This document shows positions 8,760 through 17,945 of a stretch of 64,000 nucleotides of DNA, piece by piece. This stretch comes from Gymnodinialimonas sp. 57CJ19 (GTDB taxonomy: Bacteria; Pseudomonadota; Alphaproteobacteria; Rhodobacterales; Rhodobacteraceae). The translations under genes and the position numbers were made by a program. Under the pieces are notes generated by a model that was not told the DNA's origin, ran no database searches, and worked only from the letters and a program-made list of their open reading frames with translations. Location: the NCBI RefSeq assembly GCF_038396845.1, contig NZ_CP151587.1, positions 1,710,001 to 1,774,000 of the forward strand, read 5' to 3'. The first letter of the stretch is position 1. The number at the start of each line of letters is the position of its first letter.

Positions 8760-10193
8760 ATGACGACCAACCGGGCAGAGCCCAGTTTCCGACAATCCGT
8801 TGATTTGATGTTCAACCGCGCAGCGGCGCTTTTGGAGCTTCCACCGGGTCTGGAAGAGAAGATTCGCGTTTGTAATTCCACCTATACGGTGCGGTTCGGG
8901 GTGAAATTGCGCGGGGAAGTGCGCACGTTTACCGGCTACCGCTCGGTCCATTCCGAACATACGGAACCGGTGAAAGGGGGCATCCGCTACTCCCTTGGCG
9001 TGAACCAGGATGAGGTAGAGGCGCTGGCCGCCCTGATGACTTACAAGTGCGCTTTGGTGGAGGCTCCGTTTGGCGGCTCCAAGGGCGGCTTGTGTATCGA
9101 CCCGCGGGAATACGATGCCGATGAGCTGGAAAAAATCACCCGCCGCTTCGCCTATGAGCTGATCAAGCGCGACCTGATTGATCCGGCCCAGAACGTCCCC
9201 GCCCCGGATATGGGGACGGGAGAGCGGGAAATGGCGATCATGGCCGACCAATATGCGCGGATGAACACCACGGACATCAATGCACGCGCCTGTGTGACGG
9301 GTAAGCCCCCCCACGCCGGCGGTATCCAAGGCCGGGTAGAGGCAACGGGGCGCGGTGTGCAATATGCGTTGCAGGAGTTCTTCCGCCACCCCGAAGACGT
9401 CGCCAAGGCGGGGCTTAGCGGGTCACTGGATGGCAAACGCGTGATCGTGCAGGGCCTTGGCAACGTGGGCTACCACGCAGCGAAGTTCCTGAGCGAGGAA
9501 GACGGCAGCATTGTCACCCACGTGATTGAACGCGACGGGGCCATTCACAACGCCAATGGCATTGATATCGACGATCTGCGCCATTGGATTGCGGAGCATA
9601 ACGGCGTGAAGAACTATCCCAACGGGAGCTTCCATGAAAATGGGGCAGCGGCGTTGGAAGAGGCGTGCGATATCCTTATTCCGGCTGCGTTGGAGGGGGT
9701 GATCAACCTCGACAATGCCGCCCGGATCAAAGCGCCGTTGATTATTGAAGCCGCCAACGGCCCAATAACGGCAGGGGCGAACGATATCTTGCTGGAGAAA
9801 GGGGCGATTATCATCCCCGACCTTTATGCCAACGCGGGCGGCGTGACGGTGTCCTATTTCGAGTGGGTGAAAAACCTGAGCCATATCCGTTTTGGTCGGA
9901 TGCAACGGCGCCAGGAAGAGGCGCGCCACCAGTTGATCGTTGATGAGTTGGAGCGATTGGATAAACACTTGGGCGGCGCGTGGTCGATGACGCCGGACTT
10001 CAAGCAGAAATACCTGCGCGGCGCCGGAGAGTTGGAGCTGGTGCGCTCGGGTCTGGATGACACGATGCGAGAGGCCTACGCCGCGATGCGGAAGGTCTGG
10101 TACGAGCGCGACGATGTGCACGATCTGCGCACGGCAGGGTTCCTTGTGTCGATCAGCCGGGTCGCGTCGAGCTATCAGGCGAAAGGGATCTGA
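8760..10193 (+). CDS. Glu/Leu/Phe/Val dehydrogenase (glutamate dehydrogenase)
   Basis: A 477-residue amino-acid dehydrogenase. The ATG at 8760 has GGGAG about 8 bases upstream; the longer frame adds 24 unconserved residues. The substrate region has KGGIRYS (72-78) and the catalytic-lysine motif PFGGSKGGL with Lys108. AQNVPAPDMGTG follows with Asp150. The C-terminal Rossmann domain starts at VIVQGLGNVGYHAA. The order and length fit hexameric GluDH, catalysing 2-oxoglutarate + ammonia <-> glutamate with NAD(P). Branched-chain specificity cannot be excluded from sequence reading alone. Confidence 0.92.
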   Translation: MTTNRAEPSFRQSVDLMFNRAAALLELPPGLEEKIRVCNSTYTVRFGVKLRGEVRTFTGYRSVHSEHTEPVKGGIRYSLGVNQDEVEALAALMTYKCALVEAPFGGSKGGLCIDPREYDADELEKITRRFAYELIKRDLIDPAQNVPAPDMGTGEREMAIMADQYARMNTTDINARACVTGKPPHAGGIQGRVEATGRGVQYALQEFFRHPEDVAKAGLSGSLDGKRVIVQGLGNVGYHAAKFLSEEDGSIVTHVIERDGAIHNANGIDIDDLRHWIAEHNGVKNYPNGSFHENGAAALEEACDILIPAALEGVINLDNAARIKAPLIIEAANGPITAGANDILLEKGAIIIPDLYANAGGVTVSYFEWVKNLSHIRFGRMQRRQEEARHQLIVDELERLDKHLGGAWSMTPDFKQKYLRGAGELELVRSGLDDTMREAYAAMRKVWYERDDVHDLRTAGFLVSISRVASSYQAKGI

Positions 10194-10209
10194 GGCGCGG
10201 ACGTCGCGT

Positions 10210-10315
10210 CTGGATGACCAACCTGTGCAAAGGGGGCGCTGCCCCCTCTGCGCATCCATGGGATGCGCAACACCCCCGGAGGTGTATTTGCCAAGATCAA
10301 GAAAGGAGCGGCGCG
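10210..10315 (+). repeat. Dispersed Rhodobacteraceae-type intergenic repeat
   Basis: Just after the dehydrogenase there is a GGGGGCGCTGCCCCC-type small palindrome, then CCCCCGGAGGTGTATTTGCC followed by AAGATCAAGAAAGGAGCGG. A diverged second copy of the distal part is present at 28085-28120 (GTATTGGCCAAGATGAAG GAGCGG). The paired C-rich block may serve as a terminator. Intergenic repeats of this form are common in Rhodobacteraceae genomes by my recollection; the two copies here are seen directly. Confidence 0.6.
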
Positions 10316-10388
10316 CCTGCAGCGATGGGGCGCCTTGTCTGGAAGCGGCGAGGAGGGGGGGGGAGCCCCCGAGGAGCCGTCTGAGTGG

Positions 10389-10898
10389 TTAGATGTCTTG
10401 GCCGCTTTGGACCTGCATCACGATCATCATATCGGCGACGTTCTTGCCGTCCTGGCGCGCGGTGACACCGCCCACGGCCAGTGTTCTCCCCCAGCGCCAC
10501 CAGACGCCTGGCGCATAGACTCGGGGGGCATGGGGCTCTTTCAGGCGGACAAGGAAGCCGCTGGCGGGTTTGAACGCGAAGGCGCCGCGGTCCACGCGGG
10601 CCACGTTGTCGATGGTGCAAAGGACGCGGCCGCCGACCTCGCGCAGTTCCGTACGGGTAAGCTCAATGGTTTTGCGGCTGGCCTGCCACATCGCGTAGCC
10701 CAACCAAAAGCAACCGGCGCCGAAGAACACGAGGAACAGCATGTAGCTGAAGTACTCGGGCGGGCGCAGGGCGGCGACGGTCCAAACGACGACGGCGAGC
10801 GATACGACGAAGCCTACGGCCACGCCACGGCGCAGGGGGCGCGGCTCGATCGTGGCCAGAACCTCGTTGGGGTCAGTCTTCTTATGTTTACGCGCCAT
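10389..10898 (-). CDS. Conserved hypothetical membrane protein
   Basis: A 169-residue protein with two membrane helices (about 27-46 and 51-69) after a basic, Lys-rich head. The soluble C-terminal part (ELTRTELREVGGRVLCTIDNVARVDRG, read in pieces) resembles a small PH-like or beta-rich cytoplasmic domain, with a Trp-rich loop GVWWRWGRTLAVGG. I recognise no named family. It is transcribed alone, divergently from pirin. Confidence 0.7.
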   Translation of the reverse strand: MARKHKKTDPNEVLATIEPRPLRRGVAVGFVVSLAVVVWTVAALRPPEYFSYMLFLVFFGAGCFWLGYAMWQASRKTIELTRTELREVGGRVLCTIDNVARVDRGAFAFKPASGFLVRLKEPHAPRVYAPGVWWRWGRTLAVGGVTARQDGKNVADMMIVMQVQSGQDI

Positions 10899-10986
10899 TG
10901 CACACCTTTCGTGCCGTCGTGCGTAATAGACGACGGCTTTGCCCGGTCCTATCTATGCTGCACAATTGCCGCAAGGAGGCTGATCA

Positions 10987-11898
10987 ATGTCCATTCGTCC
11001 CATTCTAGAGACTCGCCCGGCGCAAGCCACGATGGAAGGCGCAGGCGTTCATCTTCATCGTGCGTTTGGGTTCCAAGACCCGAGCGAGTTGGACCCGTTC
11101 TTGTTGTTCGACGATTTCCGCAATGATGATCCGGCCCTTTATGCCAAGGGGTTTCCCTGGCACCCGCATCGCGGGATCGAGACGATCACCTATGTTCTGG
11201 AAGGCACGGTCGCGCATTCCGATAGCCTTGGCAACTCGGGCGAGTTGGGACCGGGGTCGGTGCAGTGGATGACGGCTGGGTCGGGGATTTTGCATCAGGA
11301 AATGCCATCGGGCAATGCCAAGGGGCAGATGCATGGGTTCCAGCTGTGGGGCAACCTACCGGCCGCAGACAAGATGACAGCGCCGCGATATCAGGACATT
11401 ACCGGTTCCGATATTCCCGAGGTGACCGATGATGATGGCGTGAAAGTGCGCGTTATTACCGGCGCGTTTTGGGGTCAGCGTGGGCCGGTCGATGGGATTG
11501 CGGCGGACCCTCAGTATCTGGATATTTCGGTGCCGCCGGGGGTGAAGAAGACCTTCAAGATCGACACTTATCGCCGGGCCTTTGCCTATGTGTTTCAGGG
11601 GGCAGGAGCGTTCGTCGATGCCTCGGGTCCGCAAGGGGTATTGTTGGAAAAAGAGGTGATGGGCGAAGAGGTTAACATCCGCGACATGTCCGGCAATCGC
11701 ACCTTGATCCGGTTCGGCAATGGCGACGAGGTCACGGTGCAAGCGGGAGAGGAAGGCGTGCGTTTTCTGTTGATCTCCGGCGCGCCGATCGAGGAGCCCG
11801 TGGCGTGGCACGGACCAATCGTGATGAACACCCAGGCCGAGTTGCAGCAGGCGATGCGCGACTTGAACAACGGGACGTTTATCAAGCCCGCCCATTAA
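10987..11898 (+). CDS. Pirin family protein
   Basis: A 303-residue bicupin. The N-terminal cupin has the pirin iron-site signature HPHRGIETITYVLEG and the later TAGSGILHQEMP, giving the expected His/His/His/Glu metal set. The ATG has AAGGAGG 8 bases upstream. Bacterial pirins variously act as quercetinase-like dioxygenases or redox-dependent regulators, so a specific role cannot be stated. It stands alone. Confidence 0.93.
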   Translation: MSIRPILETRPAQATMEGAGVHLHRAFGFQDPSELDPFLLFDDFRNDDPALYAKGFPWHPHRGIETITYVLEGTVAHSDSLGNSGELGPGSVQWMTAGSGILHQEMPSGNAKGQMHGFQLWGNLPAADKMTAPRYQDITGSDIPEVTDDDGVKVRVITGAFWGQRGPVDGIAADPQYLDISVPPGVKKTFKIDTYRRAFAYVFQGAGAFVDASGPQGVLLEKEVMGEEVNIRDMSGNRTLIRFGNGDEVTVQAGEEGVRFLLISGAPIEEPVAWHGPIVMNTQAELQQAMRDLNNGTFIKPAH

Positions 11899-11938
11899 CC
11901 CAAGCAAAGGCGCGCGGCTTGGAAAAAAGCGGCGCGCC

Positions 11939-12310
11939 TCAGGCGGAGCCGTACCATTGCGCGACGGCCAGGCCCACGCCGATCACGACCAAGGCGCGGA
12001 AGCCGATTTCTGCGGCAAGAATGCTGCGCCGTTGCGCGGCGCGGGCGCCGGGGCGGTGGCGAGACAGGCTGTTGCGGATCGTGTCGGCGGCCCGTTTGGT
12101 TTGGGCGGGATCGGTGCGTGCGGCGAGCTTTGGGTTCGCCATTCGGGGCTCTAACGCCACCAGTTCTTGCGCCGCCGCGCGGGCCGGCGCCGGCAGCAAT
12201 CGCCCTGCTTTGCGGACCGCTCTGGGGAAGGTTGGCGCCCGCACCGACAGGCGCTCTGCCATCAGGTCGCGCAATTCCTCTGTCACTTTTCGGTAGCCCG
12301 CCTGATCCAT
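11939..12310 (-). CDS. Small conserved protein with C-terminal membrane helix
   Basis: I place the start at the ATG at 12310 (MDQAGYRKVTEELRDLMAER) with GAGAGG upstream, giving 123 residues. The body is helical and basic. One hydrophobic segment sits at the C-terminus (FRALVVIGVGLAVAQWYG), suggesting a tail-anchored inner-membrane protein. It is divergent from the esterase gene. No named family is recognised. Confidence 0.6.
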   Translation of the reverse strand: MDQAGYRKVTEELRDLMAERLSVRAPTFPRAVRKAGRLLPAPARAAAQELVALEPRMANPKLAARTDPAQTKRAADTIRNSLSRHRPGARAAQRRSILAAEIGFRALVVIGVGLAVAQWYGSA

Positions 12311-12425
12311 AGAATCGCCTCTCCCCACGCAATCTATGCAAAATCTACGGCGTAGGCCCCGGCCTCTCAACCCCTGGGGCCCTCATGGCTGGCATTTCGC
12401 GCCAAGGGGCCGTAACTCTGGTTCC

Positions 12426-13184
12426 ATGTTGGAAACCTACACTTTCGGCGACGATGCCGCCCTGCCTCCGGTTCTGATTGCCCATGGCCTGTTTGGGTCT
12501 GCCCGCAATTGGAACGTCATTGCCAAGCGCCTGTCCGAGACGCGCCGTGTTATCACTGTGGACATGCGCAACCACGGCGCCAGCCCTTGGGTCGCCCCCC
12601 ACAGCTACCCCGCGATGGCAGGCGATCTTGCTGAAGTCATTGAACAATTCGGCGGACAGGCTGACGTAATTGGCCATTCCATGGGCGGGAAAGCGGCGAT
12701 GATGCTGGCCCTTCAAGCGCCTGATGCGGTGCGCAAATTGGTCGTCGCGGACATCGCGCCGGTGGCTTATGGGCACACGCAACAGGCTCTCATCGACGCC
12801 ATGCGCACGGTGGACCTGGAGGCCGTCGAGACCCGAGGCGACGCGGACCGCCAACTGGCGTTGGCGGTGGAAGAGGCGGGCGTGCGCGCCTTCCTGTTGC
12901 AGTCATTGGACGTGCGCGGAAAACGCTGGCGGTTGAACCTGGATCAGTTGGAAACGGACATGGCGGCGGTGCTGAGTTTTCCTGAGGTTGCGGGCACTTT
13001 TGAGGGCCCCGTTTTCATGCTGTCGGGCGGGGCGTCGGACTACGTTTTGCCCGAGCACCGTGCGCGGGTGAAGACGCTTTTCCCGAAGGCGCGCTTCGCG
13101 AAAATCCCCGAGGCGGGACACTGGCTCCACGCTGAAAAACCGCGCGAGTTCGAGGCGGCCTGTGAGGCGTTTTTGGCCGCGTGA
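12426..13184 (+). CDS. Alpha/beta-fold hydrolase (YbfF-like esterase)
   Basis: A 252-residue alpha/beta hydrolase. The start is the ATG at 12426 (MLETYTFGDD); the upstream frame is unconserved. The oxyanion-hole region HGLFGSARNW, the nucleophile elbow GHSMGG with its central serine, and a late AGHWLHAEKP histidine form the expected triad, with an Asp between them. The spacing and the NHGASPW segment match the YbfF-type acyl esterase group. Cytoplasmic, no signal peptide, monocistronic. Confidence 0.88.
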   Translation: MLETYTFGDDAALPPVLIAHGLFGSARNWNVIAKRLSETRRVITVDMRNHGASPWVAPHSYPAMAGDLAEVIEQFGGQADVIGHSMGGKAAMMLALQAPDAVRKLVVADIAPVAYGHTQQALIDAMRTVDLEAVETRGDADRQLALAVEEAGVRAFLLQSLDVRGKRWRLNLDQLETDMAAVLSFPEVAGTFEGPVFMLSGGASDYVLPEHRARVKTLFPKARFAKIPEAGHWLHAEKPREFEAACEAFLAA

Positions 13185-13486
13185 CACCTGTGCACAGTTT
13201 GTACACACCCCGTACACCGCTGGATGTTGGTGGGGTTTGGGGTGAGCGGCGTCTCGGAAACGGTCCAGTGGACCGTTTCAGCCGCGAACGGGCGGAGCCC
13301 CGGGGCGTGTGAGAAAGCTGGAACATCGATTGGGATCGCCGCGTCCGAACCGACGGGGTGGGCGAGAAGCGCCCGCGTCACGCCGCAGGCGTGCCTTTGG
13401 CACGATGGGGGCGGTTCGGGCGCTGACCGGCAGAGCCGGGCAGCGAGTCCTTCTGAATGTGTGTCGGGGGGACAGAAGCTTGAGAT
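13185..13486. repeat. Intergenic stretch with a 23-base palindrome
   Basis: No gene is supported here. At 13257-13279 there is a near-perfect palindrome: arms GAAACGGTCCA and TGGACCGTTTC around one central base. Nearby are GTGCACAGTTTGTACAC and short G-rich inverted repeats. This could be a terminator for the esterase gene, a protein-binding site or a mobile repeat. It forms the left border of an AT-richer patch. Confidence 0.5.
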
Positions 13487-13738
13487 CTAGAGTGGTTTGT
13501 CGAGAGCCTGAGGCACTTTTTCCCGGACAACCCTCGCGAGATCGTCCAAAAGCTTCCAAGCATTTGTTGCTATCTCATTGGCGACTTTGCTTTGGTCGCG
13601 CCTTCTTTGATACTCATCCTCGTGAACGATATCGACTGGTTTGTAGCCAGTTTGGAATCCCCCTGCGACCATAACCGGGACAGTATCTTGTGCAATTCTC
13701 ATGGACAATGCATCAAGCTGGTCCATTAGGTCCGACAA
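13487..13738 (-). CDS. Hypothetical protein in an AT-rich patch
   Basis: An 83-residue frame with a TTG start at 13738, or 79 residues from the ATG at 13726 (MDQLDALSMRIAQ). It is mostly helical and charged, with no membrane helix or known motif. It lies 8 bases after the end of the next gene upstream on this strand, so the two may form an operon. Base composition is clearly lower in GC than the neighbours, suggesting transfer. I recognise no family. Confidence 0.45.
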   Translation of the reverse strand: MSDLMDQLDALSMRIAQDTVPVMVAGGFQTGYKPVDIVHEDEYQRRRDQSKVANEIATNAWKLLDDLARVVREKVPQALDKPL

Positions 13739-13746
13739 TTTCTTGT

Positions 13747-14145
13747 TTAAAGTTCTGTTATGGAAAAAAATTGATGGCGCTTCCAGTCAGAGCATAGGTT
13801 TCCCAGATCGCTGTACCGATTACTGTCCACAAACGACCACAAATCGGTTTCGAGGAGTAAATATCGCAGCGGACCCGAGTGTAAGTCCAATATCTTTCGA
13901 CTGGTTCGAATATCGTTTTGACTTACGTTGTTGGGTCCGATTTCTTCGCTGTCACGTAGTTCTACAAATGCCCATACAAAGAACGAAGTGACGACCAAGA
14001 ACCAAGCTTCTGGATTATCTACGAATTCTAAGTTCTCGGGCCAGAGTAGCCAGACAACTCCGGCAACCAATGTTAGCCCGGCACCAAGTCTGGCGATTGT
14101 TTGTGAGTATTTTCTCATATGAGCAATTGCCGACCTCGTGAGCAT
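13747..14145 (-). CDS. Hypothetical membrane protein in an AT-rich patch
   Basis: A 132-residue frame; the ATG at 14118 (MRKYSQTIARLGAG) is an equally good start. Two hydrophobic helices are visible, one around LGAGLTLVAGVVWLLW and one around AWFLVVTSFFVWAFVEL. A soluble C-terminal tail ends DWKRHQFFSITEL. Together with the small gene after it, this looks like a horizontally acquired two-gene unit between the esterase gene and lepA. No family recognised and no partner suggests a function. Confidence 0.5.
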   Translation of the reverse strand: MLTRSAIAHMRKYSQTIARLGAGLTLVAGVVWLLWPENLEFVDNPEAWFLVVTSFFVWAFVELRDSEEIGPNNVSQNDIRTSRKILDLHSGPLRYLLLETDLWSFVDSNRYSDLGNLCSDWKRHQFFSITEL

Positions 14146-14421
14146 AGTGAGATTTCAAAAGTGAGCTTGGCGTACCAGCTTTGGCTGTTGGCATCTGGGA
14201 CTTGGCTGGCTCGGGGTCCTGAGTGCAGAGGGTTGATTAAGGAGTGGTGAAAAGGCCTTCTATGTAGAGCGCCGCTTGTAGTGCATGAATTGAATTGCCA
14301 GCTTTGTAGGCTCGCCAATAGATGACTAAACTATGCGCTTTGGTATACTGCACCTGTCCAATACCTAAATCCTGTGTGGGCCCGCTAGTTTTTGCAAGCA
14401 AAAACCGCTGTCGTCCACCGT
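14146..14421. other. Gene-poor, AT-rich intergenic stretch
   Basis: No convincing gene is seen. There is a small inverted repeat at about 14391-14408 (GTTTTTGCAAGCAAAAAC). A short reading frame on the minus strand here has no ribosome site and runs into the terminator, so I do not call it. Confidence 0.5.
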
Positions 14422-14459
14422 CACGCAAAGGGGCCAGCTATGGCTGGCCCCTTTGCGTG
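14422..14459 (-). terminator. Terminator after lepA
   Basis: A perfect 17-bp stem (CACGCAAAGGGGCCAGC and its complement) with a 4-base loop lies directly after the lepA stop codon. There is no long T run, so termination may be imperfect, but the position and strength of the stem make a terminator the best reading. Confidence 0.75.
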
Positions 14460-16259
14460 CTAACTATCCATCTTGAGTGCTGAAATGAAGGCGGATTGGG
14501 GAATTTCGACTTTCCCGAATTGCCGCATCTTTTTCTTACCCGCCTTCTGCTTATCCAGCAGCTTCCGTTTCCGGGACGCGTCGCCGCCGTAGCATTTCGC
14601 GGTCACGTCTTTGCGCATGGCCGATAGGGTCTCGCGCGCGATCACGCGGCCGCCGATTGCTGCCTGGATCGGGATTTTGAACATGTGGCGGGGGATGAGT
14701 TCCTTGAGCTTCTCAACCATCGCGCGGCCCCGGGCCTCGGCGCGGTCGCGGTGCACCATGATGGAGAGCGCGTCGACCGGTTCATCGTTAACCAAGACCT
14801 GCATCTTGACCAAAGCGTCCTCGCGGTAGCCGATCATCTGATAATCGAACGACGCATACCCTTTGGTAACGCTTTTCAGCCTATCGTAGAAATCGAACAC
14901 AACTTCGTTGAGGGGGAGGTCGTAAACCACCATCGCGCGGGTGCCCGCGTAGGTCAGGTCCAGCTGGATGCCGCGGCGGTCCTGGCACAGTTTCAGCACG
15001 TCGCCGAGGTATTCGTCGGGCACAAGGATTGTGGCCTTGATGCGCGGCTCCTCAATCCGGTCGATATGGGCCGGGTCGGGCATGTCGGCGGGGTTGTGCA
15101 GGTCCACGACTGTCTCGTCGCGCATGTGGACGTGGTAAATCACCGACGGCGCCGTGGTGATCAGGTCGATGTCATATTCGCGCTCCAGCCGGTCGCGGAT
15201 CACTTCGAGGTGCAGCAACCCGAGGAAGCCACAGCGGAAGCCAAAGCCAAGGGCGGCAGAGGTCTCCATCTCGTGGCTGAAAGAGGCGTCGTTGAGCGCC
15301 AGCTTCTCGATCGCGTCGCGCAGGTCTTCGAACTGGTTCGTGTCCACCGGGAAAAGGCCGCAGAAAACAACGGGTTGGGAAGGCTTGAAGCCCGGAAGCG
15401 GCTCGGCCGCGCCGTGTTTGTCGTGGGTGATCGTGTCGCCCACCCGCGTATCACGCACCTGTTTGATGGAGGCGGTGAGGAAGCCCATTTCGCCGGGCCC
15501 AAGCTCGGCGATGTCCTTCATCTTGGGGGTAAACACACCCAAACGGTCCACGGGATATTGCCCGCCGGTCCGCATCATCTTGATCTTGTCGCCCTTCTTG
15601 ATGACCCCATCAATCACGCGGATCAGGACCACAACGCCTAGGTAGCTATCGTAATAGCTGTCCACCAGCATCGCCTTCAGGGGCGCATCGCGGTCGCCCT
15701 TGGGGGCGGGCAGACGGGTGACGATTGCTTCCAGCACATCGGGGATGCCGATGCCGGTTTTCGCTGAAATCTCAACAGCTTCCGAGGCGTCGATGCCGAT
15801 CACATCTTCGATCTGTTCGCGCACCCGGTCGGGCTCGGCCGCGGGAAGGTCCACCTTGTTGAGGACCGGCACGATCTCATGATCGGCGTCGATGGCTTGG
15901 TAGACATTGGCCAGCGTCTGCGCCTCCACCCCTTGGGAGGCATCGACCACCAGCAAAGAGCCCTCCACGGCTTTCATGGAACGCGAGACTTCATAGGCGA
16001 AATCGACGTGGCCGGGGGTGTCGATGAGGTTGAGGATATAGGTCTCGCCATCGTTGGCCGGGTATTCGATCCGCACGGTGTTGGCCTTGATGGTAATGCC
16101 GCGCTCCCGCTCGATATCCATCTGGTCGAGCAGCTGCGCCTGCATATCGCGGGCGGCAACGGTGCCGGTCAGCTGGATCAGGCGATCCGCCAAAGTGGAT
16201 TTACCGTGGTCGATATGGGCCACGATGGAGAAGTTGCGAATGCGGTTGAGGTCGGTCAT
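14460..16259 (-). CDS. lepA: Elongation factor 4
   Basis: A 599-residue translational GTPase. The start is the ATG at 16259 ([22 protein letters not shown]), which gives normal family length; 33 extra in-frame residues upstream are not typical. The P-loop AHIDHGKST lies at residues 14-22, followed by DTPGHVDF and NKVDLP of the G domain. The LepA-specific C-terminus is present ([20 protein letters not shown], a typical hallmark). It acts on stalled or mistranslocated ribosomes. Confidence 0.98.
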   Translation of the reverse strand: MTDLNRIRNFSIVAHIDHGKSTLADRLIQLTGTVAARDMQAQLLDQMDIERERGITIKANTVRIEYPANDGETYILNLIDTPGHVDFAYEVSRSMKAVEGSLLVVDASQGVEAQTLANVYQAIDADHEIVPVLNKVDLPAAEPDRVREQIEDVIGIDASEAVEISAKTGIGIPDVLEAIVTRLPAPKGDRDAPLKAMLVDSYYDSYLGVVVLIRVIDGVIKKGDKIKMMRTGGQYPVDRLGVFTPKMKDIAELGPGEMGFLTASIKQVRDTRVGDTITHDKHGAAEPLPGFKPSQPVVFCGLFPVDTNQFEDLRDAIEKLALNDASFSHEMETSAALGFGFRCGFLGLLHLEVIRDRLEREYDIDLITTAPSVIYHVHMRDETVVDLHNPADMPDPAHIDRIEEPRIKATILVPDEYLGDVLKLCQDRRGIQLDLTYAGTRAMVVYDLPLNEVVFDFYDRLKSVTKGYASFDYQMIGYREDALVKMQVLVNDEPVDALSIMVHRDRAEARGRAMVEKLKELIPRHMFKIPIQAAIGGRVIARETLSAMRKDVTAKCYGGDASRKRKLLDKQKAGKKKMRQFGKVEIPQSAFISALKMDS

Positions 16260-16406
16260 GGGCGCGGCCTTGAAATGCAGGGTTTCAAGGGGATGTAGCG
16301 TGTTGGGCGCGGCGGGGGAAGGGGGCGTGTGGACTGTTACGAAGGGTGCAATATTCAATTCAGCTTTCTGTTGACGCCGCCAAAATATCCGGCCCTATTT
16401 GCAAAG

Positions 16407-17945
16407 ATGAAACTGGGCCACGTTCTCGCCTTCTATGGCATCCTTTCCGCGACGCTTTTTGGTATTGGGTCCATCACCGAAGTGGAGTTGCCAAATTCGG
16501 TCACGATGTGTGGCGCGAGCCTCCTCTTGGCGGCTGTGCTTGTCGCGCTTGCATTGGATGACTCTTCTCGACGTGAGCGAATTATTGAAACCCTCTCTGT
16601 CCCTCGGTTCACGCCGCTCTACGATCGCTACGCTGAAGGTTTGGTTGCGTGGGGGACAAGGGTGTTTTCCACAGCGCCGCCAAACCCGGATGACCGGAGC
16701 GATGCCCGCATCCTAGCGGATTGCCTCAATTACCGTTTGCTGGACCGGGCGCTTTTGTTTGCCGTTGTCTACCCGATCCTTCTGCTCGTGCTGTTTTGGG
16801 CAACAACCGGTCGGGCGGCGTATTTGGGCACGGTTGAAGTCGTACAAGCTGCTGACGCTCCGATTGAGCGTCTTGCGACGATTGGCGGGCTATTCGCAAT
16901 TTTTGCGTCAGTTATGATCGCCCGGCGACTTTCAACAGCCCCGCAACGGTTCGTTCGAAGTGTTGCGGGGCTGTTGCCCGTTTTGGCGACTCTCGGCGTT
17001 TACTTTGGTTTGATCGCAGTTGGCGCTCCTGTACTTGTCGCAGTCGTAGTCGCAGGCGCAGTCGTAGTCGTAGTCGCAGGCGCATTCGCAGTCGCAGGCG
17101 CAGTCGCAGTCGCATTCACAGTCGCATTCGCAGTCGTAGTCGCATTCGCAGGCGCAGGCGCATTCACAGTCGCATTCGCAGTCGTAGTCGCATTCGCAGG
17201 CGCATTCGCAGTCGCATTCGCAGTCGCAGTCGAGCGTTGCTTCGATCGAGGGCAGGATTTTCAGGCTGGTGCAATTGCTTTGAGTGGTCCTGCTTGCATG
17301 CTTTTGTTCGCGGCATTCTTCATTTCTTGGGACGGCGTAACACCAGAACGCGGCGCGTACTTCCTTTTCCTTGGTGTATTGCCTCTGATCAACGGCGTAT
17401 TCGATGCTGTGAGTTACGGTGCTACGTTGGCGCTGCTTCAACTCGGTCGCCGGCACCATAGGTTCTTGAGCGGTCTGGTCGATTTCGTCTTGGCTATTTT
17501 GCTGTTTCTGGGTTTGGGCGTGGCTCTCACCTTTATGGTTGCGTGGCTCAACAGAACGACAGGGTTTCAATTTGTAGATTTGGGTCATTTGTTGGCGAAC
17601 GCGGCGGACCTTGGCACCTATTGGTGGTTGTACGCGATGCTGTTTTCTACGGCGTTGCCGACTCTACTGCACCTTGTGGCAGTCGTTCTGAGTTGGCAGT
17701 CCGTAATTGGGTTGCCTCTTCGGAAGCGGTTGGCAGCGCAAGTTACCAGAGCCGGGGCTGGTGACCCGTTGGCGGGCGTGGTGGCTAGCCTTGGTTTGGC
17801 GTTTGGATTAGTCGCGGCGGTTGCAATCCCGATTGGTGGGTTGGCGCTTGTTGGCTACGGCTTATGGGGCTGGGCGTTGGGGCCGTTTTTGGGCGCCTAT
17901 CGCGAGACGCTATTGAGTATCGCGAACATGTCCGGCGGCCTCTAG
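16407..17945 (+). CDS. Multi-pass membrane protein with an intragenic hexanucleotide repeat
   Basis: Read from the ATG at 16407 (MKLGHVLAFYGILSATLFG) this gives 512 residues; an earlier in-frame start would overlap lepA. Several membrane helices are visible before and after a low-complexity middle. Residues about 211-275 are almost only Ala, Val, Phe, Gly, and are encoded by about 33 tandem six-base units (see repeat entry). The flanks are ordinary unique sequence. No known domain is recognised. The repeat makes a long extra hydrophobic segment whose length could change by slippage without a frameshift. The ribosome site is weak, so the start is uncertain. Confidence 0.65.
   Translation: MKLGHVLAFYGILSATLFGIGSITEVELPNSVTMCGASLLLAAVLVALALDDSSRRERIIETLSVPRFTPLYDRYAEGLVAWGTRVFSTAPPNPDDRSDARILADCLNYRLLDRALLFAVVYPILLLVLFWATTGRAAYLGTVEVVQAADAPIERLATIGGLFAIFASVMIARRLSTAPQRFVRSVAGLLPVLATLGVYFGLIAVGAPVLVAVVVAGAVVVVVAGAFAVAGAVAVAFTVAFAVVVAFAGAGAFTVAFAVVVAFAGAFAVAFAVAVERCFDRGQDFQAGAIALSGPACMLLFAAFFISWDGVTPERGAYFLFLGVLPLINGVFDAVSYGATLALLQLGRRHHRFLSGLVDFVLAILLFLGLGVALTFMVAWLNRTTGFQFVDLGHLLANAADLGTYWWLYAMLFSTALPTLLHLVAVVLSWQSVIGLPLRKRLAAQVTRAGAGDPLAGVVASLGLAFGLVAAVAIPIGGLALVGYGLWGWALGPFLGAYRETLLSIANMSGGL
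17036..17232 (+). repeat. Tandem hexanucleotide repeat, about 33 imperfect units
   Basis: Units are GCAGTC, GCATTC, GTAGTC or GCAGGC, so each codes Ala/Val followed by Val, Phe or Gly. Larger blocks recur too: a stretch running ACAGTCGCATTCGCAGTC onward near 17118 is repeated near 17166, showing that the array grew by both slippage and block duplication. It lies wholly inside the membrane-protein gene. Confidence 0.9.

Noticed and set aside
14237..14428. 63-codon minus-strand frame before lepA's terminator
   Set aside because: No ribosome site, no similarity, and it starts inside the terminator stem.
16932..17588. Minus-strand frame with alternating Cys-Asp/Glu residues, looking like a metal-binding repeat protein
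   Set aside because: It is the antisense of the hexanucleotide repeat; the plus-strand frame has unique flanking membrane helices and the minus frame has no ribosome site or family-like flanks.
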